Positions 26,083-33,092 of a DNA stretch of 57,650 bases are shown in pieces; within the stretch, counting starts at the first letter, position 1; each line of letters starts with the position of its first letter. The DNA is taken from the NCBI GenBank assembly GCA_017621055.1, contig JAGATX010000021.1:1-57650 (forward strand), given 5' to 3'. The notes beneath the pieces are model-generated. The model searched no databases and had not been told where the DNA came from. It saw only the letters and a list, made by a program, of their open reading frames with translations. Source of the stretch: Muribaculaceae bacterium (GTDB lineage: Bacteria > Bacteroidota > Bacteroidia > Bacteroidales > Muribaculaceae). The position numbers and the translations under genes were made by a program.

Positions 26083-26131
26083 AAAAAATATTGCAGGGCG
26101 GCTTCAAAAAAGCCGCCCTGCAATATTTTTT
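26083..26131 (-). terminator. Intrinsic terminator of the DAACS symporter gene
   Basis: A perfect 22-bp inverted repeat (26083-26104 with 26110-26131) has a 5-nt loop. On the minus strand the 3' arm ends in six T residues. Confidence 0.9.
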
Positions 26132-26151
26132 GGGGGATTGGGAACCGGGTG

Positions 26152-27327
26152 TTAAGCGTCGGCCATGGCCTCGGGAGTGGCTTTCCGGAACAGACGGCCC
26201 ACTATCTGGGCTATGGCGCCGTCGCCGGTGATGTTGCAGGCGGTGCCGAAGGAGTCCATGGCGATGTAGAGCGCTATCATCATGGCGCAGTCGGTCTCGG
26301 AGAAGCCGAGCACCGATGCCAGCAGACCCAGCGAGGCCATGATGGCGCCGCCGGGAACACCCGGAGCGGCTATGATTGTCACACCCAGGGCGGCGATGAA
26401 GGCGGCGAACATGGCTGGCGAGTAGGGCATGCCGTTCACTATCATAAGTGCTATGGCGCATGCCACTATTTTGAGTGTGGAGCCGCTCATGTGGATAGTT
26501 GCGCACAGCGGCACGACGAAGCCGGCGACGTTGCGGTCCACACCCATGGCGATGGTGCGTTCGAGCGTGACGGGTATCGTCGCCGCCGAGCTTTGCGTTC
26601 CCAATGCGGTGAAGTAAGCGGGGAGCATGGTGCGAAGCGCCCGCAGCGGGTTTATGCCTGAAAAGAGCGACGCCACGCCGTACTGGGCCAGGAGCACCAC
26701 GATGTGGAGCACGAAAATCACTGCTATTATCTTGGCGAAGGTGGCCAGCACGGGAGCCACGGTGCCCGCCATGGTCATGCTCATGAAGATGCCGAAGATA
26801 TAGAAGGGCAGCAAAGGTATTATCACCTTGGTGATCACCGTTTTGATAATCGAACGGAAGTCATCCAAAACAGCTCGCAGGGGAGCTGCGGCGGGTAGCG
26901 CGGCCGTGCCGAAGCCCAGCAGGAAGGCAAGGGCGAGGGCGGCGGTGACGCCCATCAGCGGCGGTATGTCGATGGCGAAAAAGGGCGCGGGAGCGGTGCC
27001 GGCGGTGGCGGCGGCTGCCGTGGCGTGCTCGCCGGACAGCAGGGCGGGGAAGATGGCGTCGGCTGTGAGGTATGCGGCGGCGCCGGAGGCGAAGGTCATG
27101 GCATACGCCACGGCCACGGTGGTGGCCAGCATGGCGCCGGCGCGTCGGCCCGTGTCGGCGATGGCGGGTGCCACAAAGCCTACGATGAGAAGGGGAATGA
27201 CGAAGGCCAGCAGGCTGCCGAAGAGGGCGTTGAAGGTCGCCGACAGGCGCGCCGCCCATTCGGGCAGTATGAAGCCGGCGCCTATGCCGGCGGCGATGGC
27301 TATGATTATATATGTGAGCAGACGCAT
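26152..27327 (-). CDS. Dicarboxylate/amino acid:cation symporter (DAACS family)
   Basis: An inner-membrane transporter of about 391 residues with roughly eight TM helices and two re-entrant loops. The serine-rich hairpin SSAATIPVTLERTIAMGV and the following TM with HMSGSTLKIVACAIALM, then GVPGGAIMASLGLLASVLGF, match the substrate- and sodium-binding core of GltP/SstT/DctA proteins. The usual N-M-D-G-T is replaced by H-M-S-G-S, so substrate preference (serine/threonine, glutamate or a dicarboxylate) cannot be fixed. It is downstream of tatC by 24 bp on the same strand and ends at a strong terminator, so it may share the tat transcript. Confidence 0.93.
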   Translation of the reverse strand: MRLLTYIIIAIAAGIGAGFILPEWAARLSATFNALFGSLLAFVIPLLIVGFVAPAIADTGRRAGAMLATTVAVAYAMTFASGAAAYLTADAIFPALLSGEHATAAAATAGTAPAPFFAIDIPPLMGVTAALALAFLLGFGTAALPAAAPLRAVLDDFRSIIKTVITKVIIPLLPFYIFGIFMSMTMAGTVAPVLATFAKIIAVIFVLHIVVLLAQYGVASLFSGINPLRALRTMLPAYFTALGTQSSAATIPVTLERTIAMGVDRNVAGFVVPLCATIHMSGSTLKIVACAIALMIVNGMPYSPAMFAAFIAALGVTIIAAPGVPGGAIMASLGLLASVLGFSETDCAMMIALYIAMDSFGTACNITGDGAIAQIVGRLFRKATPEAMADA

Positions 27328-27351
27328 GGTATTTAGGTCAGAGGTCAGAGG

Positions 27352-28134
27352 TTATGCGAGGGCTTCTTTTTCGGCGGGAACGAGACGGGCGCTCAGTTCC
27401 CACAGCGAGTAGACGGGCACAAAGACTATGAAGAGGGTGAAGGGGTCGCCCGTGGGGGTGATGAGCGCCGACACTATCAGGAGCGCCACTATCGCGTGGC
27501 GGCGGTATGTGCTGAAGAAGCTGCGGCGCAGTATACCCATCTTTCCGAGGAGCCACGCCAGCAGGGGCAGCTCGAAGACGGCGCCCATCATCAGCAGGAG
27601 CGTGAAGAAATTGTCCATGTAGCTGTCCAGACTCACTATCGGGTGGATGGTGGCGCTGAGGGTATAGGTGGCGAGGAAGCGCAGGGTGAGCGGAAACACT
27701 ATGAAATATCCTACGGCCACGCCGAGGTAGAACATGATGTTTCCCCACACAAAGGCGCGGACAATGCCGCGACGTTCGTCGGGGTAGAGCGCCGGTGCCA
27801 CAAAGGTCCACAGCAGGTAGATGACGATCGGGAAGCCCGCTATGAAAGCGAGCCAGCACGAGGCCGAGAGATGGACGAACATCTGGGATGCCAGCTCAAC
27901 GCTCACTATCTCGGCGCTGAAATCGCCGGCGGGGGTGGCGCCGAGGGCCTCGGCGGCGCTGTCGAAGAGGCGGTAGGTGGGGAATGCGGACGTGGTCGGG
28001 GCCATCACCACGCTGTCGAAGATCGTCGGCATGGCGATGAATGCCGCCACGGCAAGGACGCCCAGCAGCACGGCTATGCGCACCAGCACGGCGCGCAGAG
28101 CTTCCACGTGATCCCAGAATCCGCTGTCGGTCAT
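27352..28134 (-). CDS. tatC: Sec-independent protein translocase subunit TatC
   Basis: TatC recognises twin-arginine signals and forms the export complex with TatA. The N-terminus (FWDHVEALRAVLVRIAVLLG) matches the family's cytoplasmic entry segment, and the central YPDERRGIVRAFVWGNIMFY with VGYFIVFPLTLRFLATY matches the conserved third and fourth helices. Six TM segments fit within the 260 residues. There is a longer first periplasmic loop, as in other Bacteroidetes. The gene begins 8 bp after tatA. Folded redox proteins encoded at 9221-12179 are likely clients. Confidence 0.96.
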   Translation of the reverse strand: MTDSGFWDHVEALRAVLVRIAVLLGVLAVAAFIAMPTIFDSVVMAPTTSAFPTYRLFDSAAEALGATPAGDFSAEIVSVELASQMFVHLSASCWLAFIAGFPIVIYLLWTFVAPALYPDERRGIVRAFVWGNIMFYLGVAVGYFIVFPLTLRFLATYTLSATIHPIVSLDSYMDNFFTLLLMMGAVFELPLLAWLLGKMGILRRSFFSTYRRHAIVALLIVSALITPTGDPFTLFIVFVPVYSLWELSARLVPAEKEALA

Positions 28135-28142
28135 CTCCGTTG

Positions 28143-28355
28143 TCAGGCGGCGCTGTCTTTATCCACAGGTTTTGTCATCTCGTCCTTGGCTTCCTGAAGG
28201 CCCTGGCGGAACGAGTGTATGCCTTTGCCGATGCCGCGCATCAGTTCAGGTATTTTCTTGCCGCCGAAGAGCAGCAGGATGGCCAGAAAGATTATCAACC
28301 ATTCCCAGCCGCGCAGGTTGCCTAAAAAGAGGGGGAGAAATGTGATTGTGTACAT
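28143..28355 (-). CDS. tatA: Sec-independent protein translocase subunit TatA
   Basis: The start at 28355 gives a 70-aa protein of the normal TatA size; longer versions add unrelated residues. One TM helix (EWLIIFLAILLLFGG) is followed by the amphipathic helix KKIPELMRGIGKGIHSFRQG and a charged tail. The FGGKKIPEL hinge is the family signature. No tatB is present, as is usual in Bacteroidetes, where one TatA serves both roles. It is the first gene of tatA-tatC, with the symporter gene after them, and is divergent from fabD. Confidence 0.94.
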   Translation of the reverse strand: MYTITFLPLFLGNLRGWEWLIIFLAILLLFGGKKIPELMRGIGKGIHSFRQGLQEAKDEMTKPVDKDSAA

Positions 28356-28370
28356 AATTATGTCGGTTTT

Positions 28371-28391
28371 TCGGTGTTCGGTGTTCGGTGT
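28371..28391. repeat. Three tandem 7-bp repeats upstream of tatA
   Basis: TCGGTGT is repeated three times without change, ahead of the GC palindrome GGCGCCGGCGCC (28395-28406). Both lie in the tatA leader or promoter region. No function is evident. Confidence 0.8.
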
Positions 28392-28460
28392 TCTGGCGCC
28401 GGCGCCGGGCGCTCCTGCCTTTTTCGATGGTAAAGTTAGCGAAAATTCGCGGAAAATCAC

Positions 28461-28468
28461 TACCTTTG
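28461..28468 (+). promoter_or_regulatory. -7 box of fabD
   Basis: TACCTTTG matches TAnnTTTG and lies 54 bp before the fabD ATG. On the opposite strand TAACTTTA (28439-28432) could serve tatA, giving a compact divergent promoter pair. Confidence 0.55.
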
Positions 28469-28522
28469 CCGAAATTTTAGAGGCATTTAATAATCCGTAA
28501 CATAAATAGAAGGAATAAATTG

Positions 28523-29401
28523 ATGAAAGCGTACGTTTTTCCTGGACAGGGCGCACAGTTTGTCGGAATGGGCAAGGATCTCTACGACAGCAACGCCGAG
28601 GCCCGCGCCCTCTTTGAGAAAGCCAACGAAGTTTTAGGTTTCCGCATCACCGACCTCATGTTTGCCGGCACCGACGAGGATCTTCGCCGCACCGAGGTGA
28701 CCCAGCCCGCCATTTTTATCCACAGCGTACTGCTCGCCAAGAGCATGGGTGCCGATTTCCGTCCCGACATGGTGGCCGGTCACTCGCTGGGCGAGTTCTC
28801 GGCGCTGACAGCCGCCGGCGCCCTCAGCTTTGAGGACGGCCTTCGTCTTGTTGCCGCCCGCGCCCACGCCATGCAGAAAGCCTGCGATGCCCGCGAGAGC
28901 ACCATGGCCGCCGTCCTCGCCCTCCCCGATGAGAAAGTGGAGGAGATATGCGCCGCCACACCCGGCACGGTGGTATGCGCAAACTATAACTGCCCCGGCC
29001 AGATCGTGATATCCGGTGAGGTTGAGGCTGTGGATGCCGCCTGCGTGGCACTCAAGGATGCCGGCGCGAAGCGCGCCCTGCGCCTCAAGGTCAACGGCGC
29101 CTTCCATTCGCCGTGCATGGAGCCTGCCCGCGCCGAGCTCGCCGGTGCCATCGAGGCCACCGAAATCCACGAGCCCATATGCCCCGTCTACCAGAACGTC
29201 GATGCTCTGCCGCACACCGACCCCGCCGAAATCAAGGCCAACCTCGTGGCTCAGCTCACCGCTCCGGTGCGCTGGACCCAGACCGTCCGCAACATGATTG
29301 CCGCCGGTGCCACCGAGTTTGTGGAACTCGGGCCGGGTAAAGTCCTGCAGGGTCTCGTCGCCAAAATCGACCCCGCCGTGACCGTCGACGGCCGCCAGTA
29401 A
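28523..29401 (+). CDS. fabD: Malonyl-CoA:acyl carrier protein transacylase
   Basis: FabD loads malonyl groups onto acyl carrier protein for fatty-acid synthesis. The N-terminal FPGQGAQFVGMGKDL motif, nucleophile Ser88 in VAGHSLGEFSAL, the QPAIFIHSVLL helix and the catalytic His in NGAFHSPCM are all present. The ATG at 28523 is used; a TTG lies directly before it and would add one residue. The length of 292 aa is typical. No other fab genes are adjacent, so this copy is separate from any fab cluster. Confidence 0.97.
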   Translation: MKAYVFPGQGAQFVGMGKDLYDSNAEARALFEKANEVLGFRITDLMFAGTDEDLRRTEVTQPAIFIHSVLLAKSMGADFRPDMVAGHSLGEFSALTAAGALSFEDGLRLVAARAHAMQKACDARESTMAAVLALPDEKVEEICAATPGTVVCANYNCPGQIVISGEVEAVDAACVALKDAGAKRALRLKVNGAFHSPCMEPARAELAGAIEATEIHEPICPVYQNVDALPHTDPAEIKANLVAQLTAPVRWTQTVRNMIAAGATEFVELGPGKVLQGLVAKIDPAVTVDGRQ

Positions 29402-29426
29402 ATCAGGTTTAAATTTAAAATTAAAA

Positions 29427-29651
29427 ATTGAGAATTTAAAATTAATTTACGCGCAGGGTGCTCCCGGTATCCCTGCGCTGCGCAAGGACGTCCAAACAGA
29501 ACATCGGAGATGTTCCCCTATGTCCAACCCCGGGTTAGCGAAGCGCCACCTGGGGGATACGAAGCCACCTACAAACAACATAGCACCTCGGAGATACTGC
29601 GTTTTAACGCAGTATCTCCGAGGTGCTATAGGTAAATTTTAAATTCTCAAT
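29427..29651. mobile_element. MITE-like inverted-repeat element, about 225 bp
   Basis: A perfect 17-bp AT-rich repeat bounds the segment (29427-29443 and, inverted, 29635-29651). Inside is a near-perfect snap-back (23-bp arms 29581-29603 and 29606-29628, 2-nt gap), and a 41-codon ATG frame runs through it (29510-29635). The core is GC-rich and unlike the flanks. The right end carries the stop codon of the rubrerythrin gene. No clear target-site duplication is seen, and the ends are low-complexity, so chance pairing of the ends cannot be excluded. The large hairpin could also act as terminator for fabD and the rubrerythrin gene. Confidence 0.45.
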
Positions 29652-30231
29652 AGTTTTCGGCTTTGCGCTGGAACCAGCCCTGATCCATGCCGCATACGGG
29701 GCAGCGCTTGGGTGCCGATTTGGCGGTGATGGTAAAACCGCAGCGACGGCACATCCACTCCACGGGAGTATCCTCGTCGAACTCGGTGCCGCTCTCGAGG
29801 CGTTCCATCAGTTTGATGTATCGTGCCTCGTGCATCTGCTCCACCTTGGCGATGAGCTTATATAGGTTGGCGATTTGGGGAAAGCCCTCCTCGTTGGCCA
29901 CGCGTGCGAAGTTCTCGTAGAGGTCGCCCCATTCCTCTCGCTCGCCGGCAGCTGCGGCGGCAAGGTTGGCGCGGGTGTCGCCGACCACGCCGGCGGGGTA
30001 AGCGGCGGTGATTTCCACTGTTCCACCCTCCAGCAGCGAGAAGAACTGCTTGGCATGGCTGAGTTCCTGCTCGGCGGTTTCGAGGAATACGGCGGCTATC
30101 TGTTCGTAGCCTTCCTCCTTGGCCTTGGCGGCAAAGAGGGTGTAGCGCGAGCGTGCCTGACTTTCGCCGGCGAACGATGCCAGCAGGTTGTGTTCGGTGC
30201 GGGTGCCTTTTATACTTTTTGTAGGTTCCAT
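29647..30231 (-). CDS. rbr: Rubrerythrin
   Basis: Rubrerythrin reduces hydrogen peroxide in anaerobes using electrons delivered through its rubredoxin-type iron. The ferritin-like di-iron domain (residues 1 to about 145) shows ESQARSRYTLFAAKAKEEGY, ETAEQELSHAKQFF and later KVEQMHEARYIKL, which supply the Glu and His ligands. The C-terminal rubredoxin domain has CRRCGF and CPVCGMDQGWF. The 194-aa length is standard. It is monocistronic, and two TTCATGAA palindromes lie 69-94 bp upstream of the start and may be an operator. Confidence 0.97.
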   Translation of the reverse strand: MEPTKSIKGTRTEHNLLASFAGESQARSRYTLFAAKAKEEGYEQIAAVFLETAEQELSHAKQFFSLLEGGTVEITAAYPAGVVGDTRANLAAAAAGEREEWGDLYENFARVANEEGFPQIANLYKLIAKVEQMHEARYIKLMERLESGTEFDEDTPVEWMCRRCGFTITAKSAPKRCPVCGMDQGWFQRKAENY

Positions 30232-30298
30232 AGTTGTATTGGTTTTTTGTTCGTGTTGTCGTGACTTACGCGATTACAACGCAGAAGCGCAAGATAAG

Positions 30299-30325
30299 GT
30301 TCATGAACAAGAGAATGTTCATGAA
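30299..30325. promoter_or_regulatory. Pair of TTCATGAA palindromes upstream of rubrerythrin
   Basis: The palindromic octamer TTCATGAA occurs at 30300-30307 (extended to GTTCATGAAC) and at 30318-30325, 18 bp apart centre to centre. Symmetry and spacing of under two helical turns suggest a regulator-binding site for the rubrerythrin promoter. It does not match the PerR or OxyR boxes I know. Confidence 0.35.
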
Positions 30326-30462
30326 AATGTGGCGCGAATGTAACTAATTCGTAACAATTGCAAAACTTCCGTAATCATGGGCGTCGAACCCCCTGCCCGC
30401 GTGTTTCAATGAAAAGAAAGAACCCCTTCCACACACCTCTCACCTCATACCTCTGACTTAAA

Positions 30463-30972
30463 ATGCCTACTCTCTTCCAAACCCGCCTCATAGCCCTGCA
30501 GCGCAACCTGCTCAACTTTGCATACAGTCTCACCGCCAACCGCGACGACGCTTACGACCTTCTGCAGGACACCACACTGAAAGTACTCGACTCCGAGAGC
30601 AAATACCGCAACAACACCAACTTCAAAGGCTGGGTGTTCACGATAATGCGCAATCTGTTCATCAACAACTACCGCATATCGGTGCGCAACACCGTGGTGA
30701 CCGACAGCACCGACGAGCAGGTACTCCTCAACCTCAGCGGCGAGAGCACCGGCTACGAGCCCGAGGGTGCCATCACCGCCCTGGAGATACGCCGCGCCCT
30801 GAACTCGCTGCCCGACGACTACCGCCGGCCATTCGCCCTCTTTCTGCAGGGTTATAAATATAAGGAAATAGCCGCACGCTATGGCCTGCCCCTCGGCACC
30901 GTGAAAAGCCGCATTTTCATGGCCCGGCAGCGCATGCAGCACCTCCTTGCTTCGCTGAAATACGACAGATAA
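30463..30972 (+). CDS. ECF-family RNA polymerase sigma factor
   Basis: A 169-aa sigma-70 family protein with only regions 2 and 4. Region 2 includes NRDDAYDLLQDTTLKVL and FKGWVFTIMRNLFINNYR; region 4 includes LNSLPDDYRRPFALFLQGYK and the helix-turn-helix YKEIAARYGLPLGTVKSRI. It resembles the Bacteroidetes ECF group whose members often lack an adjacent anti-sigma gene, and none is adjacent here. It is monocistronic and divergent from the rubrerythrin gene. Confidence 0.93.
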   Translation: MPTLFQTRLIALQRNLLNFAYSLTANRDDAYDLLQDTTLKVLDSESKYRNNTNFKGWVFTIMRNLFINNYRISVRNTVVTDSTDEQVLLNLSGESTGYEPEGAITALEIRRALNSLPDDYRRPFALFLQGYKYKEIAARYGLPLGTVKSRIFMARQRMQHLLASLKYDR

Positions 30973-31100
30973 GTCAGGTTTAACATACTTTAACGGATTT
31001 ATGTGACTTTGTAACTGAAAAAGCGTTAATTTTGTGGCGCTTTTGGTCTTGCAGGCCCTGAGATTTCTTACTTACTCGCGCCTTTTAACCTTGAATTGAA

Positions 31101-31130
31101 TTGTCGAGCAATACAAGTGTTTTATCTTTG
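31101..31130 (+). promoter_or_regulatory. Promoter of the secreted CBM26-like protein gene
   Basis: TTG at 31101 and TATCTTTG at 31123-31130 are spaced by 19 bp, giving a leader of about 50 nt. A second -7 box, TAATTTTG at 31027-31034, lies further upstream and may be an alternative start. Confidence 0.5.
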
Positions 31131-31184
31131 AAAATAAAGCAAATCTAATACATAATCAATCAAATTCATTTAACCTAACTTGTA

Positions 31185-32765
31185 ATGAAGAAAATTTACG
31201 TACTGATGCTCTCGCTCTGTGTAGCGATAGCAGCGAATGCCGCCGCCAGCCAGCTGTATATCATCGGCAATCCTGCCGGCGGATGGAGCCCCATGAAGGG
31301 TATCGAGATGACCCAGGTAGAAGACGGCGTATTTACCTACACCCTGGAAGCTACGGGTGACACATGGTTCGGTTTCGCCGATGAGCTTCTCACCTCCGAA
31401 GATTGGGGTACTTTCAACAGCACCTACCGCTATGGTGCGGCTTCAAGTGACTTAGATGCTGACGCAAATCGCACATCCACTATGTTAAAACCGGGCAGCA
31501 ATTCCTGGAAAATAGGTGTCGGCAAATGGGAACTCAAAGCCAACACCAACACAATGCAGCTTACCGTTACAGAACTCGGTGCTGTAGTAGTGGAATACGC
31601 TTACGCCATCCACGGCAACCTCTGGGTCGGAGCCACCGACTGGTCGGCCAGAGCCATGGAAGAAGTCGACGGCAAGTGGGTTCTCACTGCCGACTGCAGC
31701 AATACCGGCAGCTTCGGCATTCGCAAATATGTTAAGGGCGGCGACATCAACCAGCAGTCAGCGTGGCTTGCAGCAGCAACACCCGCCGATGCCAATCTCA
31801 CCCTCGGAACTCCTGCAAATGTAGGTGCCACCAGCACCAACTTCAACTGGGGCTTTGCCGGCGAGAGCACATTCATCTTCGACCCCGAAGCCATGACACT
31901 CACCGTAGAGAATGGCGACGCTCCCGAGCCCGGGCCCGTGTTCAACGGCATTACCGTGTTCTACAAAGCAACCAAGGTCCGCGACCACATCAACGTTTAC
32001 ATGTGGAACAGCGAAGCCGACGAAAATCAACCATGGCCCGGTGAGCGAGCAACTCTCATCAATGAGGACGAGAGGCTGTGGATGTACAAAGTAGAGGGTA
32101 AAGTCTACGGCAACGTGATTTTCAACGTGGACTATCAGATGTCCACCGCAGTCCAGACACATGATGCCGCCGCAGTTCATGGCAAAATCTACACTATTAA
32201 TGACGAGACGATCACCGTTGGTAACAACACACGCTATGTTGCTCAGGATGCCGGCATGTTCAGCGCCGACAGCTATGTGAACACCACCCTGGCAGCCGTT
32301 CTTGTAGATCCTGAGACAGAAAACCTCGCTATCGATGAAGAGGCCGGCAGCATAGCAGGTCACACCGACAACACCAAAGAGACATTCACACTGAAAGCCA
32401 CCACGTCAGAGACCGATCACGAGGTATTCTACCGCGTTATCGCCGGCACAGCCCCCGCAACCTATGCCGCCGCCGAGACCCCGAGCTTCGCAGGTTTCGT
32501 GGCCGCCGAGAACAATAAGATCGAAGTTCCCGCCGGCAATGGCGAGCTCCTCGTCAGCACCCGCGTTCACGGCGTTCTCTCCACTCCCAAGAGCTACACC
32601 TACGACGTAAAGAACGACGTTACCACCGGTGTTGAGAACATCGAGGTTGAGAACGGCGCCGCTGCCGAGTACTTCAACCTTCAGGGCGTTCGCGTTGCCA
32701 ACCCCGAGGCCGGACACGTTTATATCCGCGTTGCCGGCGGCAAGGCCGTGAAAGTACGCCTCTGA
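31185..32765 (+). CDS. Secreted SusE/CBM26-like starch-binding type protein
   Basis: A signal peptide (MKKIYVLMLSLCVAIAANA) is followed by two SusE/SusF-like beta-sandwich repeats (QLYIIGNPAGGWSP at about 23 and YAYAIHGNLWVGATDWSAR at about 138). Residues about 254-320 resemble carbohydrate-binding module family 26 (VFYKATKVRDHINVYMWNSE, PWPGERATL). A chitobiase-like stretch precedes the C-terminus, which ends in EYFNLQGVRVANPEAGHVYI and a basic KAVKVRL tail, similar to type 9 secretion sorting domains. It has no lipobox, unlike true SusE/F. It probably binds glucan at the surface or outside the cell. No SusC/D genes are adjacent. Confidence 0.8.
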   Translation: MKKIYVLMLSLCVAIAANAAASQLYIIGNPAGGWSPMKGIEMTQVEDGVFTYTLEATGDTWFGFADELLTSEDWGTFNSTYRYGAASSDLDADANRTSTMLKPGSNSWKIGVGKWELKANTNTMQLTVTELGAVVVEYAYAIHGNLWVGATDWSARAMEEVDGKWVLTADCSNTGSFGIRKYVKGGDINQQSAWLAAATPADANLTLGTPANVGATSTNFNWGFAGESTFIFDPEAMTLTVENGDAPEPGPVFNGITVFYKATKVRDHINVYMWNSEADENQPWPGERATLINEDERLWMYKVEGKVYGNVIFNVDYQMSTAVQTHDAAAVHGKIYTINDETITVGNNTRYVAQDAGMFSADSYVNTTLAAVLVDPETENLAIDEEAGSIAGHTDNTKETFTLKATTSETDHEVFYRVIAGTAPATYAAAETPSFAGFVAAENNKIEVPAGNGELLVSTRVHGVLSTPKSYTYDVKNDVTTGVENIEVENGAAAEYFNLQGVRVANPEAGHVYIRVAGGKAVKVRL

Positions 32766-32827
32766 TATCTGAACGAAATTCAATTTGACCTGACTCAGCT
32801 GCCTGCGTGCGGCTGATATCCCCCTGC

Positions 32828-32857
32828 GAGGCTGTGCCGCACCTGCGGCGCAGCCTC
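32828..32857 (+). terminator. Hairpin downstream of the CBM26-like gene
   Basis: A 13-bp stem containing one T-G pair (32828-32840 with 32845-32857) and ACCT loop lies about 60 bp after the stop. No T-run follows, so termination is uncertain. The 327-bp spacer 32766-33092 otherwise holds the 9-bp repeats and one promoter box. Confidence 0.45.
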
Positions 32858-32893
32858 TGCCATATATTGGCAGCCACATCCGCCAAATAAATA

Positions 32894-32940
32894 ACATCAG
32901 TCACATCACTCACATCACTCACATCAGTTACATCAGTCAC
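32894..32940. repeat. Five tandem 9-bp repeats
   Basis: Five copies of ACATCA(G/C)T(C/T) lie head to tail in the spacer between two plus-strand genes. The period is a multiple of three but no gene crosses it. Copy-number polymorphism is likely. Confidence 0.9.
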
Positions 32941-32996
32941 CCCTCCCCATCACAGTCATAAACACTTTTTAACGCAAAAGTTTGTAAGTATTTGCG

Positions 32997-33004
32997 TATT
33001 TTTG
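32997..33004 (+). promoter_or_regulatory. -7 box of the M16 protease gene
   Basis: TATTTTTG matches TAnnTTTG and lies 88 bp before the ATG. The nearest TTTG upstream is too close to be a standard -33 element. Confidence 0.45.
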
Positions 33005-33092
33005 CGACAAATAAGGTGAAAGAGCCTTAATAACGGTCTTTCGCCCGCAAAACGCATACAGAAATCAACAAAACCAACCATAAACAAACAAG

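Noticed and set aside
29510-29635. 41-codon ATG frame inside the MITE-like element as a real small gene
   Set aside because: It runs through both arms of a perfect hairpin, has no promoter or clear family, and is better explained as part of the repeat.
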